A stretch of DNA of 64,000 bases from Bigelowiella natans CCMP2755. Taxonomy: Eukaryota; Cercozoa; Chlorarachniophyceae. Under the pieces are notes generated by a model. It was not told the origin of the DNA. It did not search any database and was given only the letters and a program-made list of their open reading frames with translations. Shown piece after piece: positions 9,551-22,346 of this stretch (position 1 is the first letter of the stretch; the number at the start of each line of letters is the position of its first letter). The position numbers and the translations under genes were made by a program. Where the stretch lies: assembly GCA_000320545.1 (NCBI GenBank), contig ADNK01000023.1:1-64000 (forward strand). Reading direction: 5' to 3'.

Positions 9551-11005
9551 ATGGCCGAAGGTCACGCTCCGAGTGCACTGCGCCCCCATATTCGTGCTCG
9601 CCTCATCGCTTGTTGCTACAACCACCCAGGTGGCTGCTTGGTGATCTTTCGGGGCCTTCCCGGGACGGGGAAGTCGTTTCTGTTGAAGAAGGTGTATTTG
9701 CAAGTACATGCCCCGCTGAGACTCGTGCATCGTCAATCATCCGAGGTGTTTTCAATGCTCCCAGGTGATGGGGATCCTTCGAAAGGCGAAGCCTGGACTC
9801 AGACTAGCTAGGACAAGCAGAGATGAGCTGAGACATTTGATCCTGGATGAGCCCACGTTTGACACGAGCGAGGTAACAAGAATCCGTGCGCAAGTTGTTC
9901 GCTCCGCGAGCGAATCATTTCAGAATACACGATGTGTTGTATCTACAACAGAAAAAGATGATTGATGGAATGCTCGTCGAAATTTCTAAAGAGCTTTTGC
10001 TCAAACAGTACGTGCAACAAAATACAAGCTCTTGCATTGCTCGCTTTATGTACATGTCGTCACCAACAGCTCACCCTTCTACTCCTTCTACTATCTTCGC
10101 AGCTACATTGTCTTCGTGGACGGATGTAGTTTTACAAAAAGAGGTGTGCATGAGCAAATCACTGTACGACTAAAAAAATATCACTTGATATTGACGGGAA
10201 AATTCGAGTGGAGGACATCCCAACGAGACCGATAGTTCTGCAGTGGAAAAATGCAATTCACTCCTTTCATCTCATAGTGCATGGCGAATTTGGGGGAGGG
10301 AGGGAGGGAGAGGGGGAAGGGGGATCATCGTAAATAATCCGCTCAACGCTCACAGATGGCCTCTTGGACTTTGTCGCGGGTGCACATGCCTCGTCGTCTC
10401 CCTGGGCTCTTGTCGAATGCTCCTGTCGACCGGAAATGGCGGTTAAGCGCATAGGTAATTATACCCTCAAATTAAGGGCATTATTTGAAGTTATGTTTCC
10501 TCCTTCCCCGCGAGCAGATTGTTGCCACTAAAAAGTACGTTCTTGAAAAACATAGAAAAGGACGTCGTGAACGGCTCTCATCCTGCTAAAGACAGAGACT
10601 CAAAGCTGTTCTGGAGGTCCCTTAGAGCATGCATGTATACTACTGGAGTGTGCATGCACACTTTATGGAAGTGAACGATGTACTGTTTCTCTTTCGGAAC
10701 AACTACTGTCTCAAAATTAGGATTATGGTGTTTATTCAAGGAACGATTAATACATCTTTATCCATTGCATTTCTCTCCAATTTCTCTCACCTGGGATTTA
10801 TGATAATAATCCCGTAAACTGAACGAAAATCAGGTGTCACTCTGCATGGGAGGCCTCGAAACTCGATCCGAAGCACACGCTTAAAGTGGATACCACGATA
10901 GATGCTGACTTATATCCCAATGCCCAACTTGTGGCCGCGTTCATTAAGAAGAAATGCTCCGAATTTAAATGTGCACGCACCTCGATTCTATCTTCAATGT
11001 TATAA
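9551..11005 (+). CDS. Small polynucleotide-kinase-like P-loop kinase (AAA_33 type), 7 exons
   Basis: Exons: 9551-9691, 9765-9872, 9952-10007, 10103-10143, 10356-10454, 10556-10616, 10834-11005; 678 nt, 225 residues, phases consistent. The Walker A motif is LVIFRGLPGTGKS (residues about 30-42). It is followed by RTSRDELRH, the Walker B-like strand FVDGCSFTKR and then WALVECSCRPEMAVKRI, which resembles the lid region. This order matches the 5'-kinase domain of T4 polynucleotide kinase and related P-loop kinases of small substrates. The substrate, RNA/DNA 5' ends or a small molecule, cannot be told from sequence. An in-frame ATG at 9518 would extend the N-terminus. The 10455-10555 intron acceptor lacks a good pyrimidine tract, so that junction is the least certain. 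Confidence 0.72.
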
Positions 11006-12106
11006 AACTTGTAAGTATTGTATTATATGCATGCATATGCAAAGCGTACAGAATTTATTTATAGAAGCGAAGCATAATACACACAAGCACACACGCTCGC
11101 ACACACACACAAATTGTTCACGGTATGCTTTGCGCGAACGAATAATATATTACATACATCCGAAGAAAAGGATGCACGCATTGCTGCGCGCAATACGCGA
11201 CATTCAAGACAAAAGCAGCATGCATTTAGTTGCATGCAACACATCATTGCCGAAACAACAGATTCATCATTAGCGCTGTAGCCGCCATTGTGTGAGAGTC
11301 CGGCACAGTACGATACAATGTCTCTACTCATGATATTAGTCAGCCAATGTAACCATGCTAGCACGACATTGCAAGTAGTGCATGAGACGATGTATAAAGT
11401 TTTAGTGTGCGATGACATACGGCTAGATCATACGCACGTACACACTTTAAATTATGAGATCGGGCATGTTAATCCGTACATCTTAACCCTCCAACGAACG
11501 AATTATAACAGTCCTTCGCCGTATCGCTTCTTCAACATTCGATCAAGGGCCTGAAATGATTCAGATCATTGTGATACACTGTTAATAAAAATAAGAGAGA
11601 AGTGTTTTGGTGTATAAATACAAGCAATAGCCGCAGGTAAACCAGCATGTATTATTGTGTGTATCCAGGCGCTATGGCTTCTACACAGACACCACAAAGT
11701 TCGCCTTTTTATGTGAGTAGCAATAGATACCGAAAGCTTCCCCTTGAATGCGATGGCGATCTTGGCCACGTTGCCTAGTTTCTCTGGATTATGCTGCACA
11801 GCAGCAGCAGTACAAATAACGGGGTAACACGACGAGGAGGAGGCAAGGTCGACGTCCATCAACCAACATAGGTAGACCGATGATACACGGTTAACATGGA
11901 CACAGAAGATACCGGTGATCTCTATTCTATCCTGCGCTACGAGTGGTAGGCAATCAAGCGCTGCTGCTGCTGTATCATTGATGAAGTGCTGCTAGCTAGT
12001 AGTACTAGTAGTAGTAGTAGTAGTAGTAGTAGCAGGTAGTAGTTGTAAGTAGTAACAGCAGCAGCAGCACGATGCATCATTGCATGAACATTACTACTGC
12101 GACAAA
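11006..12106. other. Tail-to-tail spacer between kinase and Dus1-like genes
   Basis: About 1.1 kb without a supported gene. It has short AC repeats near 11070-11110 and TAG/TGC trinucleotide runs near 11960-12070. A 98-residue open frame on the minus strand (11862-11566) has no recognised domain and is not called. Confidence 0.5.
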
Positions 12107-12674
12107 CTATAAACATTGGTGGCAAGAATGGGTGTCTTGCCTTAGACCTATTATTACCTTTTCGAAGAATTGTGTTAGCTTCCTAGAAAGCTTATTGTTG
12201 ATACTGCTGCGGTCTCCCTCCTTTGCCTGCCCCATGCCATCGTGCCTCTTGACCCTCGTCGTCTTCTTCTTCTTTTTCTTGTTCTCCTTTCTACCATCAA
12301 TGTCATGATCCTCGTTGGTCGCCGCAATGTCAGCAGCGCTAGCATTGCTTCTAATGCTGCTACTTCCATCATCTTCTCCCTCGTCCACATCATCAGCATC
12401 CTCCCAGCTAGCGACGGGAGTCCATTCCCCCCCTGCCACGTGGAACCCCCCCCCGCCTACTGGCCAGGGAGGGGGGGCAAGGCTGCCGTCGCGGTACCGT
12501 GATCGCTTTTTCTTGCGATTTTCTGGAACGTTTGGTGGCGCAGGTGGGGGGAGGGAGGTGGAAGAAGACAAATCGCTCAGTGAAGATGCGCCGGTACAAT
12601 GTGACAAAAGGGGGCACGTTTTTGGCCATCACAGACGGTATACCGCATGATCCATCATGACACTACAGCTTTCA

Positions 12675-12710
<36 letters not shown>

Positions 12711-13168
12711 ATCAACCGCCCGGAAGAGATGAATATTCACGCGGCTTTCTTCTTTACTATTCTCTGTGTTGGTGGTGTACGCAGTGATGGTATGTATGGT
12801 AATATGCACACCCTGCGATCCCCTGGCGTTCGGATGCGGACGGCCCAGCTCAGCTCGCTGGAAAAGCAACTTTACAATGCTGGTAAGACCAGTAAGCGTC
12901 CTGTTGATTTAAGCAGGACTGCATGTTACTAAGGTGATACGATTGACTTTTCTTCTTCTTTTTTTTTTCTCCTTTCAACATTGGGGGGGGGGGGGGCATA
13001 TTATTTGGAAATCAACTGCACCTTGCTTGTGCTAGTGCATCGAAGATGTCCAAGTTGGCGTGGAATTGATCAAAGAGGATGAAGAAGAGGTGCCGCTGAA
13101 CCACCTTGATAATGAATCGAAAGACGGCACAATAACCGAAAATGTAGATGATGTCAAATGGAACATGG

Positions 13169-13202
<34 letters not shown>

Positions 13203-14773
13203 ACAATATAAAATAATATTGTGTTTTCACAGCAATCGTGCACGTGCTTCTATCAAATGCAGAGATTGTGCCATCCAAAGCAAACCACACACGCATGGCT
13301 GAAGAGGAGAAAACAGGAAAGGTGGAAGGAGGAGGGGGAGGAGGAGGAGGAGGAGGAAGATGAGAGAACTACCGATGGATGGCAGGGACGATAGCATGAC
13401 ACCAAAGAGAGGTATCTTCCCAGCAAATAACAAACAAAAACACACGTAACGAAGAGCTCAGTTAGGACAAAACAAAGCAAAGTATCAAGCCAAGCATCAA
13501 GTCATTCATAGTAGTAGGTAGCAGCAGCAGTAGTAGTAGTAGTAGCAGCATCAGCAGCAGTAGTAATAGTAGTAGTACAAGGAGGAGAGGGGGGGGAGGA
13601 GCGAGGGGAGGGGCAACGCAAGGCCTTTTGCACGCTATTCGCCATATCGACGTACATTTATCATCTCATATATGGTTTTCGTCGCAGTGTAGCAGTAGTA
13701 ATAGTAGAAGTAGTGAGTGAGTTGTAGTAAGTAGTAGTAAGTAGCAGCAGCAGCAGCAGCAGCAGCAGGTAGTACTCTCTAGCAAGTCGGAAACGCAGAT
13801 ACACATCCTTGGGAGTAGAAACCATGCTGCCACAACCCATGATGCCTTGGCCCAGGGAAGAAGAAGAAGAAGAAGAAGAAGAAGAAGAAGATGGAGGAGG
13901 AGGAGGAGGAGGAGGAGGAGACGATGATGATGTTGATAGAGACTGCTGCTGCATTTCCTTCACCTCTCCTGCTCCTTCCCCGCCGATAAGCCTGGCACGT
14001 AGCTTGGCGTCAGCCTCCCGCAATTGCCGCGTGTATCGGGTGCGACGAGACGACGATGGGTGGGAGGCAAGCTTCAAGGCTGGGGAGGCTTTAGAGGGTG
14101 CGGTGGCTAGGGACTTGGTTGCGATTTTACTACTTATGACTGAGAGCGAGAATGAGGTGTACGGACTCGTCACTCGTCGTTTCCGCATGTGCGGCAGCAG
14201 GACGGCAGGGGTAGGAGGAGGAGGAGGAGGAGGAGGAGGAGGAGGAGGCACTGAAGAGGGGGAGGAGGAGGAGGGGGAGCGAGCAGTTGCTGCTTCCCCC
14301 CCGACGGAAGAAGAAGAAGCTTTTTCAGCAGTTGTCATTGCCAATGTATGGAAGAGAGAGGGGTTATGGAGCAGGCCTTGGGCGCTCATGATGCCGTCGG
14401 CTTTCGATTCTTTCAAACACAAAAGCGCATCCTCTGTGTGGTAAACGTCGCCGTTGCAAAACTGGCGAGTACGATGGAAGAGTGGGAACAAGGGGGAGGA
14501 ATGAAGTGGGGGCGGGGAGGAATAAATGGTAAGTGGTGAGTGAGACAGGGAGTGGGTGTTGGCTCTTTGCCTCTTTCTCTTCTCATTCTTCTTCTTTTCG
14601 ACTCATCAAGGACATGCGTCATCCATGCATCGTGTGATTTACTACTTCTTGTCAGTTAACATCCAGCAACCGCCACAACTACAATCACTATTACTGCTAC
14701 TTCTGCTGCTGCTTAACACACCACATTGCTCGCCATGAACACCAATTGTGTTTCCTTCATATTACTACTTACG

Positions 14774-14806
<33 letters not shown>

Positions 14807-15203
14807 TATTGTCATCACCAGGGGAATCTTAACGGCTTCCTTCACCCTTGCAACCTGCGCCCACTCTGCCAGCACTTCCTCCCGCTGATGCCGCTGCCTT
14901 GGATGGACGGCCAGCAGCGACGCTCCGGCCTCTTCTAGCATCTTACAATACGCCACGGTCTTCTCAACGTCCGCAAACACGCGCACTTTGCACAATACCT
15001 ATCGTGAAGGGGGGGGGGGGGGGAGAAGCTCCTTGAATAGATCAGCAATGTGCACATCGGATATCAAGGCTAAGACTTGCACGACAGGCAACGTGAGAAA
15101 CGATGGGTGCTTTCTATCGACGAGAGGGCTCTTGGAGAGTAGTGAGAGGGGACTTTCTTATCGCGGGAAAGAGGACGTACCCTCACCGCATTGTTCTTAT
15201 ATA

Positions 15204-15235
<32 letters not shown>

Positions 15236-16656
15236 ACTACTACTACTACACCACTCACGAGACCACTACTACCATTATCACCACCACCCGCAAGTGAGGT
15301 AGTGATGAAAGAGAAGTTTTGGCCGTTGTAGGTGGTAAAATGTAACTGGTCAGTACTATCATTAGATCGCTACCGGTATAGACAGAGCTTCGGATATTCG
15401 CCCTACTATTGTGCTAAGCAGTGGCCAATCATCCATCAAAAAGGCCCCATAGCCCCCCCTCTTGGCTACGGACTGTGGACACCCGAGGTTAAGGTCTACC
15501 GCGTCGCATGAGCCTAGAAGAGGAAGCAGCGTAAGCGACATCATTGTGCGGTTTTTATCATTTCTCTGCACCATTGGTCGTTATTCTCATATTCATTGTC
15601 TCGAAGCTTGTTTCTATTGTTGATATTGTTCCTAGCTAGTTGCGCTTATGATTATGATGATGGTGATGGGTTATGAGTCCTATATGGTGGTTGTGATGAT
15701 GATGGTGGTGGTGCCTTGAACAAGCTTTCCAGCTGCAACTAGCGTTTCAGGATCTCGCCCGCAGAACTGCACGACCAGCGGTCGGTCCTTAAGGGAGGAG
15801 AAGATGGTAGGTCACATTAGACGGAAAGGGAGGCTCAACAAGATTGGGATGGCAACGACAGCCAGTATTCGAGAAACACGAAGCTCAAAAGAAGGAAGCT
15901 TGACTCTGCGTTGATGAAGTTTATATTACCTGCTTGCACGTCCGCCACACCCTTGCACGATAGCTTGGGTCATTCACGAAGGAGTCCGCTATGAACATCG
16001 GCGTATACCCCAGGGTGGCACCATAACGACGGCACAATAATCGAAACGCAAGCTCTGATTGTCCCACCATAGGACCAAGGGCAAACCGCGGACTGCCCAA
16101 AGATCGAAACCACGCCCACGCTTGGATATTCCTCATCATCATCATCTTCTTCATCTTCTTCGTCTTTTTCTTACGAAGAGCAGTGCCCTTCTCTCCACTA
16201 ACTGATTCGGGCTGGAGAATGGTGCTATCGGGGACCATCTGCCCCCCCCCAGATTTCTTTCGTTTCTTTCCCAGCCTGTTTTTCTTCTGGCTGCCGTCGC
16301 TACCTGTGCCGACAAATCCATTGTCACTCTGCCGTCCCTCCCTACCCTTCGCAGTGCTCTTTTGCGATGCGATTGCCGACTCAAATGCAGCAGCTTTCCG
16401 TGCCAGTTGGGTTGCCTCCCGGCGCTCTCGTTTTCTGAGGGAGGAGGAGGAGGAGCTGTGTTACCGTTTTGACAGCAGGAGGTAGGCGATTCATGCATGC
16501 CATTAAAGACCTTTTTTTCTTTCGAAGGTTCTTGGCTTTTCGTTTAGCTTCCCGCTGGTTCTCCTCCTCCTCCTTTTCATCGTTCCCCTTCTCACACGGA
16601 TACGATGAGAAGCAATCGAGTAGATCATCAGGTGGTGGCGTGAGTACAACCTTCAT
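12107..16656 (-). CDS. tRNA-dihydrouridine synthase, Dus1 type, 10 exons
   Basis: FMN enzyme that reduces uridine in tRNA. Exons in order: 16656-16511, 16434-15930, 15787-15715, 15513-15374, 14998-14819, 14461-13776, 13415-13373, 13104-13022, 12879-12812, 12522-12107; 2340 nt, 779 residues. After a basic N-terminal region come [64 protein letters not shown] with the conserved GCP cysteine, [38 protein letters not shown] and [17 protein letters not shown]. The exon at 14461-13776 then inserts about 180 residues of Pro, Ser and basic sequence before the helical tail ([23 protein letters not shown]). The intron after 15715 starts with GC, not GT. The last exon is Ser/Lys-rich with basic clusters ([22 protein letters not shown]) that could act as nuclear signals. 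The last two exon joins are phase-consistent but less certain. Confidence 0.87.
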
Positions 16657-17381
16657 TGAAGAGCGACCCTTCCCTCTCGTACCCACTGGTTGGGCGCGGT
16701 CTCCGAAGCAGAAAGTATTCACCAAAAGCCTTTATGGTGGGTGGAGGCTTACGAGCGTTAGCTGTCTCGGCAGAGACCCCGAAGAAGCGAAAAACTTTCA
16801 GATTTAGACCGGAAACTCTCCTCCCTCATGATGTTCTTAGATGTTTTTGGTATCGAAAAATGCTACTTTCGGAACGAGCCCGCTGCTGACATTCCGCGTA
16901 GTCGCACAGTGGCCCTCGGAAATGATTCTAGGACAAAATCTGCACCGAGAATTTCCCTCTCGAGACTGAAGACGCAGTCGTTTTGGCGCGAAACTGTTGC
17001 TGTTAAATCCCAGCTCTGGGAATGCCGTGTATTTCATACTTTCTATGAAATCTCACGATGTCGCATATGAGTAATCAAATCCATTTCCTTGGGTTTTTTA
17101 CTTTTTCGCAGCTGGCCAGATACGAACAGAACTCAGGGCTGCATACAGCTTGTCGGTACAGCTCGTAGAGAGGAGGCTTGCTTCTCGAGGAGAGGGGTGA
17201 GTGGTGGCGAGATGCGCCTCGGTGCGCTTCCCTCACATCCGAGCACATCCTCCTATACGAGCGTCAATTGGAACTTTCAACGACGAGTGAAGGTGCTAGA
17301 TGTGTGTGTGGATGGATAAAATGGCTGTCGATGAGCTGACAAGCGTTGACCTTACGATCCTATTTTTTGGTTTTGCACAAG
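16657..17381. promoter_or_regulatory. Head-to-head interval with an E2F-like site
   Basis: This separates the Dus1-type gene (-) from the 24-exon gene (+). It contains TTTGGCGCGAAA at 16982-16993, a full match to the E2F/DP consensus TTTSSCGC with flanking AAA. The first exons of the plus-strand gene probably also lie here (for example the frame encoding AGQIRTELRAAYSLS near 17108-17195) but their joins could not be fixed. Confidence 0.5.
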
Positions 17382-19307
17382 GTGGGTCGCGATTCGGGCT
17401 GTGGTGTAGCATCCTCGACTTGGTTGCTTTGGGTTATTTTTGTGGTTACCGCCCTTACTACTACAACTACGACCAAATCGTCGTTCTCAAGTACCAGCAA
17501 CGACGAAAGGAATGAAGATAACAGACCCATCCTCAAGGTTCTCTTGTTATCCTCCTCCTCCTCCCTTTTCTCCTCCTCGCTCTCATGCTCACCGACCCCC
17601 CCCCCCCCCCTTCCCCTCCCCCCTCTTCCACTCTTCTGACTGAAAATAATACAGCAATTGAATGGTCTCGGCTCATCCCCAAGTTTACCACCTCCGCCGT
17701 CGTCACAATCAGGTAACCATCAATAATCAACATAATTCAATGGGATGCATCTGATCACGTGTTGCGCTGCTGTTATAACCACAGAGCCGCCTCCTCCGGC
17801 GTTTTTGAAGATGGAAGACCACCTGCGAGACCCCTTTCGCCAGGACGGGCAGAAGGGAGGGGATAATAGCGAGGTGAGTTTCAAGCAGTAGAGAGACGAC
17901 TACTACCCGTAATAATGGGATGAATAAATAGACACGTGCGCACACGCGAATAAAATCACGCACGTACTCGCTTGCACACGACAACCCGAACAGAGAAAAT
18001 AAGCTGTGGGTCGAGCCAGTATGCACGTTTTAACAGTGACCGCTTCCCCCCCCCCCCCCCCTCTCTCATTTCTCGTCTTAATCAGAACAACAATTCTGGG
18101 AGCCTGAAGCTGGAAACAGTTGTTGCCGCTCGATCAAACAAGACGATGTATAAAGTGCCACTGGGTTTCAAACGACAAGAGATCCCAAGTCATGATACAT
18201 GATTTCTCGTATTTATGAAGGCGGGGAGGGATAACACGCGAACTTATAAAAGAAAAGAGGGGAAGTAGTTGGGGGGAGCTCAGTAATCTAACGTCATCTT
18301 TATTGGTATCATTCGGTCGATTGCCATACCCTCGATCAGCTTGTTGTTGCTGCTGCTGTTGTTACATTATCAGTGCTATTCTCATTATCATCACAATATT
18401 GTGTTGTGACGTCTGTTATCTGTTGGCCTGTACTACAGAGCCAGATCCGATGAAGGAGTTAGTAGGCTACATTTCGAAGGTAGAAGTAGTAGTAGTAGCA
18501 GTAGTAGTAGTAGTAGCAGTAGTAGTAGTTGTAGGAGGAGGAGGAGGAGGAGGAGGAGGAGGAGGAGGAGAATACCTCCCCCCATCATCCTCCTCTTATG
18601 TTAACAGAGGTGATTTCAATTCGCAAATGGCAGGATTGATATTCGTAATCCCGCCTGAATAAGATGTTCCGTTCCTCCGTGTCTGGTGTGCGCTGCATGT
18701 ACATGTGTGTGTGTGTGTGCGTATGTGCGTGTGTGTGTGTGTGTGCGTATGTGCGTGTGCCTGTGTTTTTGTATTTTTGTGTTTTTGTGTTCGCGCGCAC
18801 GCAATTTATAAACGTTCTTTTGAATAATTTGAAAGGACGGTAGGAAAAGAGTCACAACCTACGAGAAGATGCTGAATGCAACAGATGTTCCAGAAACGTA
18901 ATATATGATATATATGATGTATAACAGACTATACATGTACATTTGGAACGATGGGTTGATGATTTCCCTCTCTTCTCCTCCCTCCCCACCTCCCCTGCCT
19001 GCCTCCCCCCCCCTCCTCATTCTTGATCACTCGACCACACAGAGAGCTGAGCAGTGGTAGTGCTGACGTGGGCACGGACGTGACAATAGCAGTTATGGGA
19101 GGGGGGGACGATTTCTTCGCAGATGGCAGCCAGAGGGTTGATCTGCCAGCTGCTCTCCCCACGGAAAAACGACGGGAACTCCTCTCCAAGGCCATCACCG
19201 GCAACAAGAAGGCGCTCATGATTCAGGATGAAGTACGCTTCGGGACCCGCGTGGAGCTGTATGCTTAATATGACACGCACGCACAGACTTTTCATATGTG
19301 ATGACCT

Positions 19308-19370
<63 letters not shown>

Positions 19371-20846
19371 CATATATAATATGTACAAATAGATATATAT
19401 TAACCGGGAGGAAGCAGGACACCGTCTCTTTACCGCCCTCGTCACGCCATAATGTATGTCGTTGCTCTTGTGTTCTTTCAGGTTGGGAAAGCGCTTAGAC
19501 GCGTTCGTCCCCCACCTCGATGCCCCCGATGAATTCGACGAGCCCAAAACCTCGATAGGGGAGGTCTTCCACGGACAACTGGTAGTATTAGTAGTATTAG
19601 TAGCAGCGGATAGATGTACAGGCGATGATGATAGAGACGATATGCGACCACGTACTATCAGTGGGGACCCACCGCAAATGCATGCATAGGAGGTGTATCA
19701 TCATCATCAAGAACTGCTTCTTCTTCGTGTTTTGATGCGATATGGTGCTGCTGCCTAGAGCAAAGATCCGGAAACTGGGAAAAAGAAGATAGAAATGAAG
19801 ACCATGGACGACATGTGAGTTTTCATAATAGTAGTAATAGCAGCAGCATGGAGTAAGTATATACGCTTTTGAGGCTACCACCACCACCACCACCGCCACC
19901 ACCCTCATTATCATGCCATATGGGTTGGGAGCGATTTCACGAAAACACCGGTATATTTGCCCTGAGTAGTAGATGTTTGGTGCTCAGTCTGAACAAGAAG
20001 AGGGGATTTCTGCCAAATCTCACCCCCCAGCAGTATTCTCTCTACACAGGTAGTAGTAGTAGTAGTAGTAGTACTGTGCGTGTTGGTGAAGAAGGGAGGG
20101 AAAGAGGGTGGTTAGAGCGATTCTGAGGATGATGATGTTGTTGTTGATGATGATGATGAAGAGGGTTGACGAGTAAGACAAGAACAACAACAACAATAAC
20201 AACAACAATATCTGTGATCGAACGCCGATGAAATCTCTGTTATCTGTGGTTTTCGTTCCTTGTGAGACAACGACTATCTGAACTCGTTTCGGTACCTTCA
20301 CCACCCTCCCCCTAATCCTGTTTCCCTATCTTTTTCTTCTTCTTCTTCTCTCCTCCTCATGTAAAGGGCTGATCGGAGGCGCGGTGTATTGGCTACGTAG
20401 CGTCTGGATCAACTACCAGAGGAGCAAGGTCATATCCATCGAAAAATTAACAATAGTCGGGGGAAACACAGCAAGAGACAGAGGGAACCGATGCGGAAAT
20501 CATTCATTCTCACCCCCAAAGCTGCTCCACTCCCCCCTCCCCTTGCCCTCAGATAAATCGTCGTTTCCAAGATGCGATGTCGCTTGCCGCTGGATGCAAT
20601 ATGACTTTGGCTGAGTTTATGAACAACACTGGTGCTAACAATACGACGTGCTGCTTTCGTAGGAGTAACAGTAGTATTAATAGGGGGTATTTTTCCTGGT
20701 TATGGTGGTGACTGTTGTCGTGGCCATCGGACCCCCCCCCCCCCCCCCCACTTTTTCGATAACATTTAGTGCATCTCAGTGTTATACGGTAATTGTTTGA
20801 ATTTATTTTGTTATGTGCTTCTCAACCCTCCTCTTTTTGTATTGCG

Positions 20847-20882
<36 letters not shown>

Positions 20883-21049
20883 GATGCTACAATCCCTGAG
20901 AGCGATAAGCCGATGCGGTAAGCGACCAAAAAATCAACGACTATATGGTTAATGGAGTGAGAAAGAAGGGGGGTGGGAAGATACTGCTACTACAACTATT
21001 ACTACTACTACTACCACCAACAATTACTACTACGGCTGCCATCCTTATT

Positions 21050-21083
<34 letters not shown>

Positions 21084-21235
21084 CCATCGATGCAGGTTTT
21101 TCGTAGCAGCCTGGCATCAGAAGGGAGGATTTGTCACCAAGGGGGAGAACCTTGAATATCAGCTGCAGGTCGCTCCTTGGCAATACATTTTTAATATAGT
21201 ATTCCTGATCTCGCCATATCAATCATCAAGACGAT

Positions 21236-21267
<32 letters not shown>

Positions 21268-21755
21268 TGTGGTGCTTGTAGCGGTGCGGTATTAGAAGTA
21301 GGCAATATAGCTACGTGGGTAGGGGCGACAGCGAGGTCGTTTGATGGATAACATCATCATTTGAGGCCGTTTTCGAATGCGATTTAGCTAGGAAGTGCTG
21401 CTATCTTCAATGCTTTTTGTCATACACGCGCCCACCATGACAGTAATTAGATGTGTTTTCTGCGCTTCTGCTGCTCTTATTCACCCCCCCCCCTCCCCCC
21501 CCCCACCACCACCACATGACGATGTGGAAAGATGATGGTTGAGTTGTTTCGGGAGAGAGTCAAGGCCAAAGACGATTTCACGAGGTAGTATATATACCAT
21601 GCTTGTAGGCTTGTGATGGCGGAGAGAGGAATATGGGCGATTCTATGAATATGAGCAATCGTTTGGTGTAGAACGTGATGTGAGAGTAGTAAGCAGGACC
21701 AGCAGATCTGCAGCTTTCACTGATTGAGGATTCTTGTGTTGTAGTTTCCGCGTTC

Positions 21756-21790
<35 letters not shown>

Positions 21791-22305
21791 TGTGTATGTG
21801 TGTGTGTATGTGGTGTACAGGCGGATGCGTTTGTCTGTTGATGTTATCATCCCCTTATTCTTCGTTTTTATCAGCATTTTGAAGGAATATTCCGCTGATG
21901 ACGTGCCCGATCAATACAAACCCGTGTATGGATCCCTTTCCCCTCCCTCCCTCTTTCCCTGTAAAGATAGATGGTTTGGAGATACAAGAGATATAGCCAA
22001 AGAGAGGGAATAAATAGTAGCATCTGCAGCAATTTCAACACGTATGGATATTGCCTGCTCTCATTCTTCAAGCTCCTTCGACCATAATTAGGATTGCTTG
22101 GCTCGAATATCCGCTTTACCTCTTATTTTATATGTGTTGTGTTGTGTGTGTGTGTGTGTGTGTGCGCGCGCGCTGGTTGGGACTGGTGGTGGTGTGCTCC
22201 TTGTTAACTATTTTGTTTTTTGATTCGAATGCTTAGATATTCCAGCGCTGTGTCCCGAAACACCATCGAGGTTATTCACTCGCACAAACACAAACACACA
22301 CACAC

Positions 22306-22346
<41 letters not shown>

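Noticed and set aside
11566-11862. 98-codon frame on the minus strand considered as a terminal Dus1 exon
   Set aside because: The Dus1 model already closes in frame at 12107 and no phase-compatible link was found.
13809-14444. 211-codon open frame on the plus strand rich in Glu and Gly
   Set aside because: It is the antisense of the Pro/Ser-rich Dus1 exon; triplet repeats keep several frames open on both strands.
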